Positions 50,900 to 60,296 of a DNA stretch of 64,000 bases are shown one piece after another (within the stretch, counting starts at the first letter, position 1; the number at the start of each line of letters is the position of its first letter). This stretch comes from Micromonospora sp. MA102 (GTDB taxonomy: Bacteria > Actinomycetota > Actinomycetes > Mycobacteriales > Micromonosporaceae). The stretch lies in the NCBI RefSeq assembly GCF_025460765.1, contig NZ_JAMWEG010000025.1, positions 1-64,000 of the forward strand, read 5' to 3'. A program made the translations under genes and the position numbers. The notes under the pieces were generated by a model. That model was not told where the DNA came from. It did not search any database and saw only the letters and a list, made by a program, of their open reading frames with translations.

Positions 50900-51925
50900 T
50901 CATGACGGGCCGGCGGGTCGGGTGGGCACGGGCGGGAGCGGGGCCGTGACCTCGCGCCGGGGCTCGGGCAGGCGGGCCGGGGAGACCGCCAGGCGGGACA
51001 CCCGCCGCCCGTCGAGGGCCACGACCCGCAGCAGCCAGCCGCCGGCCGGGTCGTCCGGGTCGGGTCCGCCGGTGTCGTCCGGGTCGACGGCCACCGGCAC
51101 CTCGTCGCCGGTGACCGGCAGCCGGCCGAGCGCGGCCATCACGAAGCCGCCGACCGTCTCGTACGGCCCGGCGGGCAGCGGCACGCCGGTGCGTTCGGCG
51201 AAGTCGGCCAGGTTGAGCCGGCCGTCGACCACGGCCGGCAGGCCGGCGTGGGCCGGCTCGGGCGGGGCGTCGTCCTCGTCGTGGATCTCCCCGACCAGCT
51301 CCTCCACCAGGTCCTCGCAGGTGACGATGCCGGCGGTGCCGCCGTACTCGTCGACCACCACGGCGAGATGGTGGCCCTCGCGGCGCATCTCGGTCAGCGC
51401 GGCCAGCACCCGTTTGCTGCCCGGGAGCCGCTTCACCTCGCGGGTCAGTTCGGCGACCGTGGCGCGCGGGTCCCGCTCGGGGCGGAGCAGCACGTCCCGC
51501 AGATGGGCGAAGCCGACCACGTCGTCGTGGGTGCCGTCGACCACCGGGTAGCGGGTGTGCGGTTCGGCGCGGACCAGCCGCTCGGCCTCGGCCACGGTGA
51601 TCCCGGCGGCGAGGAAGACCACCTCGGTGCGCGGCACCATCACCTCGCGGATCAGCCGCGCGCCGGCCACCAACACCTCGTCGATGATCCGCCGCTCGTC
51701 GGGGTCGAGCACCGTGTTGGCCGCGACCAGGTCACGCAGCTCGGCCTCGCTGATCCGCTCCCGGCCGGCGGTCGGGCTGGCCCCGAGCAGGTCGGTGACC
51801 AGGCGGGTGGCGCCGTCGGCGGCGCGCACCACGAGCCGGGCCACGGTGCGGGCCACGGGTCCGGGTTCGCGTCTCGGCCGCCCCGGCGGGCGCCGCCGGG
51901 GCCCGGGACCACCTCCCTCCCGCAT
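50900..51925 (-). CDS. CorC/HlyC-type CBS-domain protein without membrane domain
   Basis: A 341-residue protein. A short Arg/Pro-rich start (about 25 residues) is followed by VMVPRTEVVFLAAGITVAEAERLVRAEPHTRYPVVDG and a second CBS domain with LAVVVDEYGGTAGIVTCEDLVEELVGEIHDE. A C-terminal CorC_HlyC domain (YETVGGFVMAALGRLP) follows. There is no DUF21 membrane domain, so it resembles soluble CorC rather than the membrane CNNM proteins; a role in magnesium/cobalt efflux is only analogical. ATG 51925 has a TACCAT -10 box 7 nt upstream (51933-51938), so leaderless. Confidence 0.88.
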   Translation of the reverse strand: MREGGGPGPRRRPPGRPRREPGPVARTVARLVVRAADGATRLVTDLLGASPTAGRERISEAELRDLVAANTVLDPDERRIIDEVLVAGARLIREVMVPRTEVVFLAAGITVAEAERLVRAEPHTRYPVVDGTHDDVVGFAHLRDVLLRPERDPRATVAELTREVKRLPGSKRVLAALTEMRREGHHLAVVVDEYGGTAGIVTCEDLVEELVGEIHDEDDAPPEPAHAGLPAVVDGRLNLADFAERTGVPLPAGPYETVGGFVMAALGRLPVTGDEVPVAVDPDDTGGPDPDDPAGGWLLRVVALDGRRVSRLAVSPARLPEPRREVTAPLPPVPTRPAGPS

Positions 51926-52100
51926 GACAAAGATGGTAGACAGCGGGCGCCGGACACCCGGCGCGATGTTCGGATCTGTTCAATCATGAAGGATTGTGGT
52001 GGAATAGGGGACGCCCGCACTCACCGCCGCGACACAGCCGGCGGCCGTAGGGTGATCACGGACGGCGGCCGCGGCGCGCGGCCCAGGCAGGAGGAGCGAC

Positions 52101-53084
52101 GTGAAACTGCTCGTCACCGGCGGCGCCGGTTACATCGGCAGCGTGGTGACCCGGATGCTGCTCGACCACGGTCACCAGGTGACCGTGCTGGACGACCTGC
52201 GCACCGGCCACCGGGAGGCCCTCGCCCCCGAGGCGACCCACGTCGACCTGCCGATCCACGAGGCCGCCCGGGTGCTCACCCCCGATGCCGGCTTCGACGG
52301 CGTGCTGCACTTCGCCGCCCTGATCGCCGCGGGCGAGTCGATGGTCAAGCCGGAGCTCTACTGGCACACCAACACGGTCGGCTCGCTCGCCCTGATCGAC
52401 GCGGTCCGCGCCGCCCGGGTGCCCCGGCTGGTCTTCTCCTCCACGGCCGCCGTCTACGGCAACCCCACCGAGCTGCCCATCCCGGAGACCGCCGTCAAGG
52501 CCCCCACCAACACCTACGGTGCGACCAAGCTGGCCGTCGACATGGCGCTCACCTCCGAGGCGGTCGCGCACGACCTGGCCGCCGTCTCGCTGCGCTACTT
52601 CAACGTGGCCGGGGCCTACCGGCACGACGGGCGGACCATCGGCGAGCGGCACGACCCCGAGACCCACCTCATCCCACTCGCCCTCGAGGTGGCCGCCGGC
52701 CGGCGCGACAAGTTCCAGCTCTTCGGCGACGACTACCCGACCGTGGACGGCACCTGCGTCCGCGACTACATCCACGTCGAGGACCTGGCCCGCGCGCACC
52801 TGCTGGCCCTCGACGCCGCCACCGGGGGCCGGCACCGGATCTACAATCTGGGCAACGGCAACGGCTTCAGCAACCGGCAGGTGATCGAGGTGGTCCGCGA
52901 GGTCACCGGGCACCCGGTGCCGGTGGAGGTGGCCCCGCGCCGCGAGGGCGACCCCGCCGAGCTGGTCGCCTCCTCCGCGCTGGCCCGCGCCGAGCTGGGC
53001 TGGGTGCCGGAGAAGCCCACCCTCCAGGACATGGTCGGCGACGCCTGGGAGTTCTACCGCACGCACATCCTGGGGCAAAAGTGA
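52101..53084 (+). CDS. galE: UDP-glucose 4-epimerase
   Basis: Interconverts UDP-glucose and UDP-galactose. The 327-residue protein has the NAD loop VTGGAGYIGSVV, a catalytic Tyr-x3-Lys as YGATKLAVD, and SSTAAVYGNP just before. RDYIHVEDLARAHLLAL is the GalE-specific segment. GTG 52101 has AGGAGGAG upstream at a good distance. It overlaps galK by GTGA. A galactose use operon without galT in this window. Confidence 0.94.
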   Translation: MKLLVTGGAGYIGSVVTRMLLDHGHQVTVLDDLRTGHREALAPEATHVDLPIHEAARVLTPDAGFDGVLHFAALIAAGESMVKPELYWHTNTVGSLALIDAVRAARVPRLVFSSTAAVYGNPTELPIPETAVKAPTNTYGATKLAVDMALTSEAVAHDLAAVSLRYFNVAGAYRHDGRTIGERHDPETHLIPLALEVAAGRRDKFQLFGDDYPTVDGTCVRDYIHVEDLARAHLLALDAATGGRHRIYNLGNGNGFSNRQVIEVVREVTGHPVPVEVAPRREGDPAELVASSALARAELGWVPEKPTLQDMVGDAWEFYRTHILGQK

Positions 53085-54247
53085 GCGCCGCCGGCGACGT
53101 CGCGGCCCGCGCCACCGCCGGCTTCCGGCAGCGGTACGGCGCGGAGCCGGCGGGCCGCTGGGCGGCTCCCGGCCGGGTCAACCTGATCGGCGAGCACACC
53201 GACTACAACGACGGGTTCGTGCTGCCCTTCGCGCTGCCGCTGCGTACCGTCGTGGCCGCGGCGCTCGCCGACGACGGGCGCTGGTCCGTCTGGTCGGAGC
53301 TGGACGACGAGCCCGTGGAGTTCGGGCCGGCCGGGGCCGATGAACCCGGCCGCGTCGACGGCTGGGCCGCCTACGTGGCCGGGGTGGTCTGGGCGCTGCG
53401 CGCCGCCGGCCACGACGTCCCGGGCGCCCGCCTGGCCGTCGCCTCCGACGTGCCGGTCGGCTCCGGGCTCTCCTCGTCGGCGGCCATCGAGGCGGCGGTG
53501 CTCGCCGCCCTGGTCGACCTCGGCGGGCTGGACCTCCCCGCCGACCGCTGGCCTCGCCTCGCCCAGCGGGCCGAGAACGACTACGTCGGCGCACCCACCG
53601 GCATCATGGACCAGTCCGCGGTGATCCGCGGCCGGTCCGGGCACGCCCTCTTCCTCGACTGCCGCACCGAGGAGGTCGAGCAGATCCCGTTCGACCTGGA
53701 CGCCGCCGGGCTGGCCATGCTGGTGGTCGACAGCCGCGCCCCGCACCGGCACGCCGACGGCGAGTACGCCGCCCGCCGCAAGTCCTGCGAGCGGGCCGCC
53801 AAGGCGCTCGGGGTGGCCGCCCTGCGCGACGTCGCCACCGCCGACCTGGACGCCGCGCTGGCCCGCCTCGACGACCCCGAGACCCGCCGCCGGGTCCGGC
53901 ACGTCGTCACCGAGGACCAGCGGGTGCTCGACACGGTCGAGCTGCTGCGCGCCGGGCGGATCCGCGACATCGGCCCGCTGCTGACCGCCTCGCACGCCTC
54001 GATGCGGGACGACTTCGAGATCACCGTGCCGGAGATCGACACCGCGGTCGAGGCGGCCCTGGCCGCCGGGGCGTACGGGGCGCGGATGACCGGCGGCGGC
54101 TTCGGCGGCTGCGTGCTCGCCCTGGTCGACGCGGACGCCGCCGACGCGGTGGCGGCCGCCGTGGCCGCCGCGTACGCCGACCGCGGCTTCACCGCGCCCC
54201 ACACCCTCCCCGTCCTCCCGGCCGGCGGCGCGACCCGCCTCGACTGA
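53081..54247 (+). CDS. galK: galactokinase
   Basis: GHMP kinase phosphorylating galactose at C1. The 388-residue protein has PGRVNLIGEHTDYNDGFVLP (the galactokinase signature), VPVGSGLSSSAAIE as the ATP loop and GARMTGGGFGGCVLALV as motif 3. GTG 53081 overlaps the galE stop. Followed by a strong terminator shared with cysN. Confidence 0.96.
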   Translation: MSAAGDVAARATAGFRQRYGAEPAGRWAAPGRVNLIGEHTDYNDGFVLPFALPLRTVVAAALADDGRWSVWSELDDEPVEFGPAGADEPGRVDGWAAYVAGVVWALRAAGHDVPGARLAVASDVPVGSGLSSSAAIEAAVLAALVDLGGLDLPADRWPRLAQRAENDYVGAPTGIMDQSAVIRGRSGHALFLDCRTEEVEQIPFDLDAAGLAMLVVDSRAPHRHADGEYAARRKSCERAAKALGVAALRDVATADLDAALARLDDPETRRRVRHVVTEDQRVLDTVELLRAGRIRDIGPLLTASHASMRDDFEITVPEIDTAVEAALAAGAYGARMTGGGFGGCVLALVDADAADAVAAAVAAAYADRGFTAPHTLPVLPAGGATRLD

Positions 54248-54254
54248 CGACGGA

Positions 54255-54284
54255 GAAGGGCCCCCGGTCGACCGGGGGCCCTTC
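54255..54284. terminator. perfect 30-nt palindromic bidirectional terminator
   Basis: GAAGGGCCCCCGGTC (54255-54269) and its exact reverse complement (54270-54284) form a 15-bp inverted repeat. It ends galK on the plus strand and cysN on the minus strand, 18 bp from the latter's stop. Confidence 0.88.
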
Positions 54285-54302
54285 CTCGCGTGTGGGCAGC
54301 GG

Positions 54303-55604
54303 TCAGCCGGCCTCGACGATCATGCCGGCGCCGACCGTGCGGTTGGTGGCCTCGTCGATGACGACGAAACCGCCCGTGGTGCGGTTGCGCCGGTACTCGT
54401 CGGCCAGCAGCGGGACCGTCGTCCGCAGCCGCACCCGGCCGATCTCGTTCAGCTTCAGCTCACCGGCCGTCTCGTCGCGGTGCAGCGAGTTGATGTCCAG
54501 CCGGTAGTGCAGCCCACGGACGATGGCCCGCGCCGAGCGGGTGGTGTGCTTGATGGCGTACCGGGCCCCGACCTGGAGCGGGCGCGTCTCGTCCATCCAG
54601 CAGATCATCGCCTCGATGTCCTGCGCGACGGCCGGCGCGTTGTTCGGCCGGCAGATCATGTCGCCGCGCGAGATGTCGATCTCGTCGGCCAGGCGGACGG
54701 TCACCGACATCGGCGGGAACGCCTCATCCACCGGACCGTCGGCGGTCTCCACGGCGGCGATCCGGCTGGTGAAGCCCGACGGCAGCACCATCACCTCGTC
54801 GCCAGCCTTGAGCACGCCCGAGGCCACCTGGCCCGCGTAGCCCCGGTAGTCGGTGACCGTGGTGGACTGCGGCCGGATCACGTACTGCACCGGGAAGCGG
54901 ACGTCGACCAGGTTGCGGTCGGACGCGATGTGCACCCGCTCCAGGTGGTGCAGCAGCGACGGGCCCTCGTACCAGGGCATGTTCTCCGAGCGGGTGACGA
55001 TGTTGTCGCCCTGCAGCGCGGAGATGGGCACCACGGTCAGGTCCGGCACGTCGAGCTTCGCGGCGAACGCGGTGAACTCGTCGGCGATCTGCTCGAACAC
55101 CTCCTGCGACCAGTCGACCAGGTCCATCTTGTTCACGCAGAGGACCAGGTGCGGCACCCGCAGCAGCGAGCAGAGGAACGCGTGCCGGCGGGACTGCTCC
55201 ACCAGGCCCTTGCGCGCGTCCACCAGGATCAGCGCCAGGTCGGCCGTGGAGGCGCCGGTGACCATGTTCCGGGTGTACTGGATGTGCCCCGGGGTGTCGG
55301 CGATGATGAACTTCCGCCGCGGCGTGGCGAAGTAGCGGTACGCCACGTCGATGGTGATGCCCTGCTCCCGCTCGGCGCGCAGGCCGTCGGTGAGCAGCGC
55401 CAGATTGGTGTACTCGTCGCCCCGGGCCGCGCTGACCGCCTCGACCGCGGCGAGCTGGTCGGTGAAGAGCGACTTCGTGTCGTACAGCAGCCGGCCGATC
55501 AGGGTCGACTTGCCGTCGTCGACGCTGCCCGCGGTGGCGAACCGCAGCAGGTCCATGGGGCGCGCCGATTCGCTCTCGGCCGGCGCCAGCGTCTCCACGC
55601 TCAT
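54303..55604 (-). CDS. cysN: sulfate adenylyltransferase subunit 1
   Basis: The GTP-driven subunit of ATP sulfurylase. The 433-residue protein has G1 AGSVDDGKSTLIGRLL, G3 DTPGHIQ, G4 NKMDLVDW, and the effector segment QGITIDVAYRYF. No APS kinase domain is fused, so it is CysN rather than CysNC. ATG 55604 overlaps the cysD stop (TGATG). Makes APS for sulfur assimilation with CysD. Confidence 0.95.
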   Translation of the reverse strand: MSVETLAPAESESARPMDLLRFATAGSVDDGKSTLIGRLLYDTKSLFTDQLAAVEAVSAARGDEYTNLALLTDGLRAEREQGITIDVAYRYFATPRRKFIIADTPGHIQYTRNMVTGASTADLALILVDARKGLVEQSRRHAFLCSLLRVPHLVLCVNKMDLVDWSQEVFEQIADEFTAFAAKLDVPDLTVVPISALQGDNIVTRSENMPWYEGPSLLHHLERVHIASDRNLVDVRFPVQYVIRPQSTTVTDYRGYAGQVASGVLKAGDEVMVLPSGFTSRIAAVETADGPVDEAFPPMSVTVRLADEIDISRGDMICRPNNAPAVAQDIEAMICWMDETRPLQVGARYAIKHTTRSARAIVRGLHYRLDINSLHRDETAGELKLNEIGRVRLRTTVPLLADEYRRNRTTGGFVVIDEATNRTVGAGMIVEAG

Positions 55605-56515
55605 CAGAAGTAGCCCTCCCGCTTGCGGTCCTCCATGGCGGCCTCGCTGACCCGGTCGTCGCCGCGGGTCGCACCGCGCTCGGTGATCCGGGTGGCGGCC
55701 ACCTCCTCGATCACCTTCTCCACCGTGTCGGCGTCCGAGCGGACCGCCGCGGTGCAGGAGGCGTCGCCCACGGTCCGGTACCGCACCTGGGCCTTGAACG
55801 GCTGCTCGCCGGCGCGGGCGCGGAAGAACTCGTTGACCGCGTAGTACATGCCGTCGCGCTCGATCACCTCGCGCTCGTGGGCGTAGTAGATCGACGGCAG
55901 CGGGATCTGCTCCCGGGCGATGTAGTGCCAGACGTCCAGCTCGGTCCAGTTGGAGAGCGGGAACACCCGGATCGACTCGCCCGGGTGGTGCCGGCCGTTG
56001 TAGAGCGCCCACAGCTCGGGGCGCTGGTTCTTCGGGTCCCACTGGCCGAACTCGTCGCGGAAGCTGAACACCCGCTCCTTGGCCCGGGCCTTCTCCTCGT
56101 CCCGGCGCGCGCCGCCGAACAGCGCGTCGAAGCGGTGCTTCTCCACCGCGTCGAGCAGCACCGGCGTCTGGATCCGGTTGCGCATGCCGTCGGCCGACTC
56201 GCGCACCAGCCCCTTGGTGAGAGCCTCCGGCACGCTGGCCACGATGAGCTGGAGACCCAGCTCGGCGACGCGCTGGTCCCGGTATTCGAGAACCTCGGGG
56301 AAGTTGTGGCCGGTGTCGACGTGCATCACCGGGAAGGGAATGTTGGCCGGGGCGAACGCCTTCTGGGCCAACCGGAGCATCACGATCGAGTCCTTGCCGC
56401 CGGAGAAGAGCAGCACGGGGCGCTCCATCTCGGCGACGACCTCACGCATCACGAAGATGCTCTCCGCCTCGAGAGCGTCCAGGTGGGACACCTGGTACGC
56501 GGCGGTGGCCGTCAT
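55604..56515 (-). CDS. cysD: sulfate adenylyltransferase subunit 2
   Basis: Catalytic subunit of ATP sulfurylase. PP-loop LLFSGGKDSIVML near residues 33-45, VDTGHNFPEVLEYRD and FGGARRDEEKARAKERVFSFRD (identified by GGARRDEEKARAKER) fit CysD. ATG 56515 gives the usual MTATAAYQVSHLDALEAES start; a GTG at 56545 is also in frame. Coupled to cysN by a one-base overlap and 80 bp downstream of cysQ. Confidence 0.95.
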   Translation of the reverse strand: MTATAAYQVSHLDALEAESIFVMREVVAEMERPVLLFSGGKDSIVMLRLAQKAFAPANIPFPVMHVDTGHNFPEVLEYRDQRVAELGLQLIVASVPEALTKGLVRESADGMRNRIQTPVLLDAVEKHRFDALFGGARRDEEKARAKERVFSFRDEFGQWDPKNQRPELWALYNGRHHPGESIRVFPLSNWTELDVWHYIAREQIPLPSIYYAHEREVIERDGMYYAVNEFFRARAGEQPFKAQVRYRTVGDASCTAAVRSDADTVEKVIEEVAATRITERGATRGDDRVSEAAMEDRKREGYF

Positions 56516-56595
56516 GACACGAACTCGATTCGCTCGGATCCGCACATCGGGATTCCAGACCTTTCCGGTCGGACTCGTGAAGAAGAACGCTCAGG

Positions 56596-57429
56596 CTACC
56601 CGGAATGCCTCTGCAGCGCTGCAAGCAACCGGCTGGCGAGATCCTTGCGGCAGACCAGCAGGTCGGGCAGGCGTGGGTCGGCCTCGTTGTATTTCAGCGC
56701 AGATCCGTCGATCCGGGAAGCGTGCAGTCCGGTGGCCGTCGCCACAGCGACCGGAGCAGCCGAGTCCCACTCGTACTGACCGCCCGCGTGGATGTACGCG
56801 TCGACCTCGCCGGTGACCACAGCGGCGATCTTCGCGCCCGCCGAGCCCATCGGAACCAGATGCGCGCCGATGTCCTCTGCCAGATCGGTCAGGAAAACCG
56901 GCGGACGGCTACGGCTGGCCGCCAACCGGATGGTCCTGCCGCCGCCCGCCGTGGCGGCCTCCAGCGTCATCGGCGGGTACGCCGGCGGGTAGTCCGTGCC
57001 CAGCACCCGGTGCTGCGCCGGCAACCCCACCGCGCCCGCGACCAGCCCGTGCGGCGTCGGCGCGCTGCGCGACCAGAGCGCCACGTGCACCGCCCAGTCC
57101 GAGCGGCCCTCCTCGGCGAACTCCCGGGTCCCGTCCAGCGGGTCGATGATCCACACCCGGTCCGCGTTCAGCCGGGACACCGCGTCGCTGCTCACCTCGG
57201 CCGTCCAGGCCAGCCGGGAACCCTCGTCCTCCTCCGACAGCACCGCGTCCGCCGGCCGCCACTTCGCCAGCTCGGTGCGGATCAGATCGTGCGAGACCTT
57301 GTCCCCGGCCGACTTCAACGCCCCCGCGTCGGCGAAGCCCAGCTCCGTGCGCAGGCCCATCAGCGCCTGCCCGGCCCGGGCCGCCAACCACCTGGCGAAC
57401 GCGCCGTCGATCATCGGAGGACTGCCCAT
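56596..57429 (-). CDS. cysQ: 3'(2'),5'-bisphosphate nucleotidase, inositol-monophosphatase family
   Basis: Removes the 3'-phosphate of PAP/PAPS, recycling the by-product of sulfur metabolism. The 277-residue protein has the metal-binding EEDEGSR, WIIDPLDGTREF (Asp-Pro-Leu-Asp-Gly-Thr) and WDSAAPVAVATATG motifs of the family. Placement upstream of cysD-cysN favours CysQ over an inositol phosphatase. ATG 57429 is used; ATG 57414 is a less likely alternative. Confidence 0.9.
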   Translation of the reverse strand: MGSPPMIDGAFARWLAARAGQALMGLRTELGFADAGALKSAGDKVSHDLIRTELAKWRPADAVLSEEDEGSRLAWTAEVSSDAVSRLNADRVWIIDPLDGTREFAEEGRSDWAVHVALWSRSAPTPHGLVAGAVGLPAQHRVLGTDYPPAYPPMTLEAATAGGGRTIRLAASRSRPPVFLTDLAEDIGAHLVPMGSAGAKIAAVVTGEVDAYIHAGGQYEWDSAAPVAVATATGLHASRIDGSALKYNEADPRLPDLLVCRKDLASRLLAALQRHSG

Positions 57430-57521
57430 GGTGTTCCCGCTCCCGTCGCCCGCCGTCGCACGTCAGAAGGCGCAGACTACCGGCACCGGACCGACCCGCC
57501 CGGGATGCCCCGCCCGGCGCC

Positions 57522-58112
57522 TCACGCCCCGTGGTACAGGTTCTGCGTCGGCTCCACGCCCTTGGTCACCACCGACTCCACCACGTCCGCCGCCCGGTCC
57601 ACCAGGAACTCCAGCTCCTTGCGCTCAGCCGCGGAGAAGTCCGACAGCACGTAGTCCGCCGGGTCCTGCCGGCCCGGCGGCCGACCGATACCGAACCGCA
57701 CCCGCACGTAGTCCTTCGTGCCGAGCGACTTCGACATCGAGCGCAGACCGTTGTGGCCGCCCTCGCCGCCGCCGCACTTCACCCGCAGCTGGCCGTAGGG
57801 GATGTCCAGCTCGTCGTGCACCGCGATCACCCGCCCCGGCGGAATCTTGTGGAACTGCGCCAGCCCGACCACCGGACCGCCGGAGAGGTTCATGTACGTC
57901 AGCGGCTTCACCAGCACCAGCTTCGGGCCGCCGAAACCCAGCCGACCCTCGGCCACCTCGGCCACCGCACGCTTGTGCCGGCCGAACTTCCCGCCCACCC
58001 GGGCGGCCAGCAGCTCCGCCACCATGAAGCCGACGTTGTGCCGGTTCCCCGCGTACTCCCGACCGGGGTTGCCCAGGCCGACCACCAGCCACGGCCCCGC
58101 CTCGTCCGTCAC
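57522..58112 (-). CDS. pth: peptidyl-tRNA hydrolase
   Basis: Releases peptides from dropped peptidyl-tRNA. The 196-residue protein has LVVGLGNPGREYAGNRHNVGF with the catalytic His, KPLTYMNLSG, and the HDELDIPYGQLRVKCGGGEGGHNGLRS segment (diagnostic part GGGEGGHNGLRS). Standard length. Separated from rplY by a hairpin; typical actinobacterial order glmU-prs-rplY-pth. Confidence 0.97.
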   Translation of the reverse strand: MTDEAGPWLVVGLGNPGREYAGNRHNVGFMVAELLAARVGGKFGRHKRAVAEVAEGRLGFGGPKLVLVKPLTYMNLSGGPVVGLAQFHKIPPGRVIAVHDELDIPYGQLRVKCGGGEGGHNGLRSMSKSLGTKDYVRVRFGIGRPPGRQDPADYVLSDFSAAERKELEFLVDRAADVVESVVTKGVEPTQNLYHGA

Positions 58113-58156
58113 GCCACGTTCCTTCCGCTCAGCCCGCCGAACCGTCTCCGATACGC

Positions 58157-58191
58157 CGACAGGCGCCCCCGGGAACCGGGGACGCCTGTCG
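58157..58191 (-). terminator. terminator after rplY
   Basis: CGACAGGCG (58157-58165) and CGCCTGTCG (58183-58191) are perfect outer arms; the inner CCCCCGG-GAA-CCGGGGA extends the stem. It lies just beyond the rplY stop on the minus strand. Confidence 0.8.
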
Positions 58192-58209
58192 CACAGCCTG
58201 CGAAACCGA

Positions 58210-58902
58210 TCAGGCCTCGGTCTTCGGCTCCTCGGCAGCCGGCTCGCCCTCGGCCGGAGCGCCCTCCGGAGCCTCGGCGGTCTCCTCGCCGACCTCGGCC
58301 TCGGCCTCCTCCTCGGCGACCTCGACCTCGGGGAGCGTGGCCTCGAGCTGCTCGGCGGTCGGGGCGGCGGTCACCGAGGCGACCTGCAGCTCCCCGTCCG
58401 CGACCAGCTCGACACCGGCCGGCAGCGTCACGTCGGCGGCGGTGATCTGGGTGCCGGCCTCGGCGCCCTCGATCGACGCCTCCAGGTGGTCCGGCACCTT
58501 CGTGGCGTCGGCGGTCACCGTGAGCGTGTCGTGGTCGTGCACGATCAGGGTGTCCTTCGCGGCCTCACCCGTCAGCTGGATCGGGACCTCGACGGTGACC
58601 TTCTCGCCGCGGCGGACCAGCAGCAGGTCCACGTGCTCGAAGGTGTCCTTGATCGGGTCACGCTGGATCGCCTTCGGCAGCGCCAGCACCTGGGTGCCGT
58701 CGCTGACCTCGATCGCGAAGAGCTGGTTCGCACCGCCCTTGCGGATCGCGGCGGCGAAATCACGCGCCGGAAGCGCGATGTGCTTGGGCTTCTCGCCGTG
58801 GCCGTACAGCACGGCGGGCACCTTGCCGGCCCGGCGGGTACGACGGGCACCACCCTTGCCGAACTCGGTACGGGGCTCGGCGCTGATCTTTACCTCGGAC
58901 AC
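58210..58902 (-). CDS. rplY: ribosomal protein bL25 (CTC type)
   Basis: 5S rRNA-binding ribosomal protein. The 230-residue protein is the two-domain CTC form: N-terminal L25 domain (VSEVKISAEPRTEFGKGGARRTRRAGKVPAVLYG) and a C-terminal beta domain, then an acidic Glu/Ala-rich tail of about 45 residues. GTG 58902 is chosen with AGGAG at 7 nt. A TAGACT -10 box at 59075-59080 suggests its own promoter and a leader of about 170 nt. Confidence 0.95.
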   Translation of the reverse strand: MSEVKISAEPRTEFGKGGARRTRRAGKVPAVLYGHGEKPKHIALPARDFAAAIRKGGANQLFAIEVSDGTQVLALPKAIQRDPIKDTFEHVDLLLVRRGEKVTVEVPIQLTGEAAKDTLIVHDHDTLTVTADATKVPDHLEASIEGAEAGTQITAADVTLPAGVELVADGELQVASVTAAPTAEQLEATLPEVEVAEEEAEAEVGEETAEAPEGAPAEGEPAAEEPKTEA

Positions 58903-59200
58903 GGGGAAACTCCTGATGCTTCGCTGCGGCGGCTTGTCGTCTGGCGGTGCTGGGCGAGGGGCTCGCTGGGGCTCAACGTCGTGAACGACCGCCCGGAGCA
59001 CCGCGTCGATGACGGCGCCTCCGTGCGGTGCTTTTCAGCGGCCCGCCGGGCACCCTCGCCATGGCAACCGCACCAGTCTACCCGAGCGATTTCCGAGCTT
59101 TCCGGCAGTCCCCATATCACCGCCGGCGACACCGTGCCCGCCACTTTCCCGACCGGCGACGACCCCCACGCGGAGGGCCGCCGCCGGCGGGGCGCGGAAC
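58903..59200. promoter_or_regulatory. 298-bp leader/promoter region of rplY
   Basis: Holds the minus-strand -10 box TAGACT (complement of 59075-59080). It also holds an inverted repeat AGCACCGC (58997-59004)/GCGGTGCT (59025-59032) in the predicted leader. On the plus strand the repeat is followed by TTTT, so it could instead stop antisense transcripts. No coding sequence seen. Confidence 0.45.
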
Positions 59201-60181
59201 TCAGCTCAGGCCACCGAACAGGGTGGTCACCGAGCCGTCGTCGAAGACCTCCCGGATCGCCCGGGCCAACAGCGGGGCGATCGACAGCACGGTCAGCTTG
59301 TCGAGCTGCTTCTCCGGCGGCAGCGGCAGCGTGTTGGTCACCACGACCTCGCTGATCGGGCTGTTCTTCAGCCGCTCGGTCGCCGGGTCGGACAGCAGCG
59401 CGTGGGTGGAGGCCACCACGATCTCCGCCGCGCCCGACTCCTTCAGGATGTCGGCGGCCTTGCTGATCGTGCCACCGGTGTCGATCATGTCGTCGACGAT
59501 CAGGCAGACCCGGCCCTCGACCTCGCCGACCACCCGGTTCGCCACCACCTGGTTCGGCTTCAGCGGATCCCGCGTCTTGTGGATGAACGCCAGCGGGCAG
59601 CCACCCAGCCGGTCCGTCCAGCGCTCGGCCACCCGCACCCGACCCGAGTCCGGCGCCACCACGGTCATCGGCCGGCCCGCGTACTTGTGCTCCACGTACT
59701 CGGCCAGCACATCCATGGCGAACAGGTGGTCCACCGGACCGTCGAAGAAGCCCTGGATCTGGGCGGTGTGCAGGTCGACCGTCAGGATCCGGTTCGCGCC
59801 CGCGGTCTTCAGCAGGTCGGCCACCAGCCGCGCCGAGATCGGCTCCCGGCCGCGGTGCTTCTTGTCCTGCCGCGAGTAGGGGTAGAACGGCAGGACCACG
59901 GTGATCCGCTTGGCCGAACCGCGCTTCAGCGCGTCGACCATGATCAGGGTCTCCATCACCCAGGTGTTGACCCCGTGCGTCACGGACTGCACCACGAAGG
60001 CGTCCGAACCGCGTACCGAGTCCTTGAAGCGTACGAAGATCTCACCGTTGGCGAAATCGTACGAGTCGGAAGGAGTCGGCGCGACGCCGAGCACCTCACC
60101 GATCTCCTTGGCGAGCTCCGGAAAACCCCGTCCGGAGAAGAGCATCAGGCTCTTGCGGTTTTCGGCGACGATGCTGCCCAT
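59201..60181 (-). CDS. prs: ribose-phosphate diphosphokinase (PRPP synthase)
   Basis: Makes PRPP from ribose-5-phosphate and ATP. 326 residues, standard. MLFSGRGFPELAKEI, the flexible ATP-binding FPYSRQDKKHRGREPISARL, and PRPP loop VLIVDDMIDTGGT-like segment (CLIVDDMIDTGGTI) are present. ATG 60181 has GGGAG upstream. It supplies PRPP for Upp and other salvage enzymes. Cotranscribed after glmU. Confidence 0.97.
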   Translation of the reverse strand: MGSIVAENRKSLMLFSGRGFPELAKEIGEVLGVAPTPSDSYDFANGEIFVRFKDSVRGSDAFVVQSVTHGVNTWVMETLIMVDALKRGSAKRITVVLPFYPYSRQDKKHRGREPISARLVADLLKTAGANRILTVDLHTAQIQGFFDGPVDHLFAMDVLAEYVEHKYAGRPMTVVAPDSGRVRVAERWTDRLGGCPLAFIHKTRDPLKPNQVVANRVVGEVEGRVCLIVDDMIDTGGTISKAADILKESGAAEIVVASTHALLSDPATERLKNSPISEVVVTNTLPLPPEKQLDKLTVLSIAPLLARAIREVFDDGSVTTLFGGLS

Positions 60182-60296
60182 GGGCCCGTCTGCTCCCGTA
60201 TGTCGGTGGTTCCCGGCGGCGGTGAGCCGGGGACTATTCGGTTGCAGTATCCCCCGCGTTCACCGGTCCTCCCACGGTCTCCGGTCCCCCGTGGAT

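Noticed and set aside
58997..59036. Plus-strand terminator AGCACCGC...GCGGTGCTTTT
   Set aside because: No plus-strand gene lies upstream, so it is reported only as part of the rplY leader region.
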